Source: Salvia splendens
Taxonomy: Eukaryota > Streptophyta > Magnoliopsida > Lamiales > Lamiaceae
NCBI RefSeq assembly: GCF_004379255.2
Contig: NC_056040.1
Coordinates: forward strand, 5,560,257-5,624,256
Length of the DNA: 64,000 nucleotides
Reading direction: 5' to 3'
The stretch's first letter is position 1; every line of letters starts with the position of its first letter. Shown here in pieces: positions 63,204 to 64,000 of this stretch. The notes below the pieces were generated by a model, which ran no database searches, was not told the origin of the DNA, and saw only the letters and a list, made by a program, of their open reading frames with translations. Position numbers and translations under genes: made by a program.

Positions 63204-63616
63204 TTCGGCAGACGCACATGATCGTCACTAGAGAACTCCTTCTTCTGCTTCTTTGCCTCCATTTTTTTTATGATTTGAGTTTTGAGATTTTGAATTTAGA
63301 GAGAGTGAGAGGAAGATACACTGTAGAATTTCATTTTAAGATTTTAATTGTGTGTTTTTTTTGTTTTTTTAGGATTTTAAATTGTAATTTTCTTTTATTT
63401 AATAAAGTGTGTTTTTATTAATTGAATTTATTGGAAATAAAAAAATAAAAAATGAAATTGAATGAATAGTTAAGTGATGAGATGGTTAAAATATTGATGA
63501 ATGCAGGTGTTGTCTCTTAGTTAAGAGATGAGTTAAAAAGTACAGTGAGGCCCATAAATAGTGAATGGATGAGACGGTTAAGAGACGATATTGAGGCACG
63601 AATGCGGATGGCCTAA

Positions 63617-64000
63617 TAAGTAAAGTGACTTGAAGAATAAATGATTCTAATACAACTTCCAGTTCCATATATTTATATACATTTGAGAGAGATATAGGTC
63701 TTGTGTTAATTATGGAAATGGGCTTGGATGGGGAGTGAAAGAGAGGTGGGCCTTGTTTTAGTTACGGATATGGGCTTGGAATTCTCTATGTGCGATTAAT
63801 ATACTACTCCTAGTACTATAAAATTTTAGTTGTTGCATGCTAAATATTTAGTAAAATATTGTTTTTAGTTTTGGCATGATGTTTCAAATCCATATGTGAA
63901 AATTATGACAAATAACCGTGTTGATATTGTTATAATAGTAGTACTACTATATTTGAAATTATAGTAAAAAAATTACAAATGAGCCCTTTGTGCTTTTAAA
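63617..64000. other. intergenic to window end
   Basis: AT-rich, no gene or defined repeat seen. Confidence 0.5.

Larger units (their letters stand above)
61286..63613 (+). mobile_element. PIF/Harbinger element with broken transposase
   Basis: TAA at 61283-61285 and 63614-63616. The termini are GAGCATCCGCAGCGGCG and, reverse-complemented, GGCCATCCGCATTCG. A GC-rich subterminal block (61300-61490) is followed by a transposase relic and a tandemly duplicated 3' region. ORF1 is absent, unlike the relative at 16648-18397, which has only ORF1. Confidence 0.85.

Overview
The window is nuclear DNA of a flowering plant. Genes carry GT-AG introns, the gene families are plant ones (FD-type bZIP, chloroplast LTO1, prolyl 4-hydroxylase, IST1-like, MAPKKK-like), and intergenic DNA is AT-rich and full of MITEs and LTR retrotransposons. 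A eudicot is likely, and Lamiales/Salvia is only a guess from the style of the repeats.

Layout. 1-4116: a minus-strand Copia element with an open gag-pol frame running off the left edge, inserted in the 3' end of a PIF/Harbinger transposase. 4959-9584: a hAT-like MITE (8-bp duplication GCTACAAC) split by a complete Copia element (duplication ATATT) whose polyprotein has an in-frame RT/RNase H deletion. 9754-10815: decayed FD-like bZIP gene. 11935-15262: prolyl 4-hydroxylase, 7 exons. 16356-22650: Harbinger ORF1-only element, SINE, large fold-back element, F-box pseudogene and a stray copy of the prolyl 4-hydroxylase 3' end. 23183-34232 (minus): LTO1 (VKOR-thioredoxin fusion), 7 exons, exon 1 split by a 6.85-kb scrambled Gypsy-derived block. 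35803-38924: a Myb/SANT-like gene and a related one with two amber codons. 40880-41781: UPF0548/DUF1990 gene. 42151-43955 (minus): IST1-like gene. 43998-55720: MAPKKK17/18-like kinase pseudogene split by a young, full-length Gypsy (Tat-like) element, 44516-55338. 58333-59959 (minus): conserved plant gene of unknown function. 61286-63613: Harbinger element with a broken transposase.

The Gypsy element is the most informative system. It has 615-bp LTRs with no difference that I can see, gag-protease and pol ORFs in one frame separated by a single UAG in a UAG-CAA-UCA context (the tobamovirus-type readthrough signal), and a four-exon gene on the opposite strand downstream of pol. The block in LTO1 belongs to the same family. 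It ends in LTR 3' (U5) termini at both sides, in opposite orientation, is flanked by a 5-bp duplication (CAGAG), and contains a U5/U3 junction like that of a 2-LTR circle. That suggests integration of an aberrant cDNA.

Host genes that look functional are the prolyl 4-hydroxylase, the Myb/SANT gene at 35803, the UPF0548 gene and the gene at 58333. LTO1 is intact apart from the insertion. IST1 has frame problems. All coordinates, splice sites and target-site duplications were read by eye, and no database search was run.
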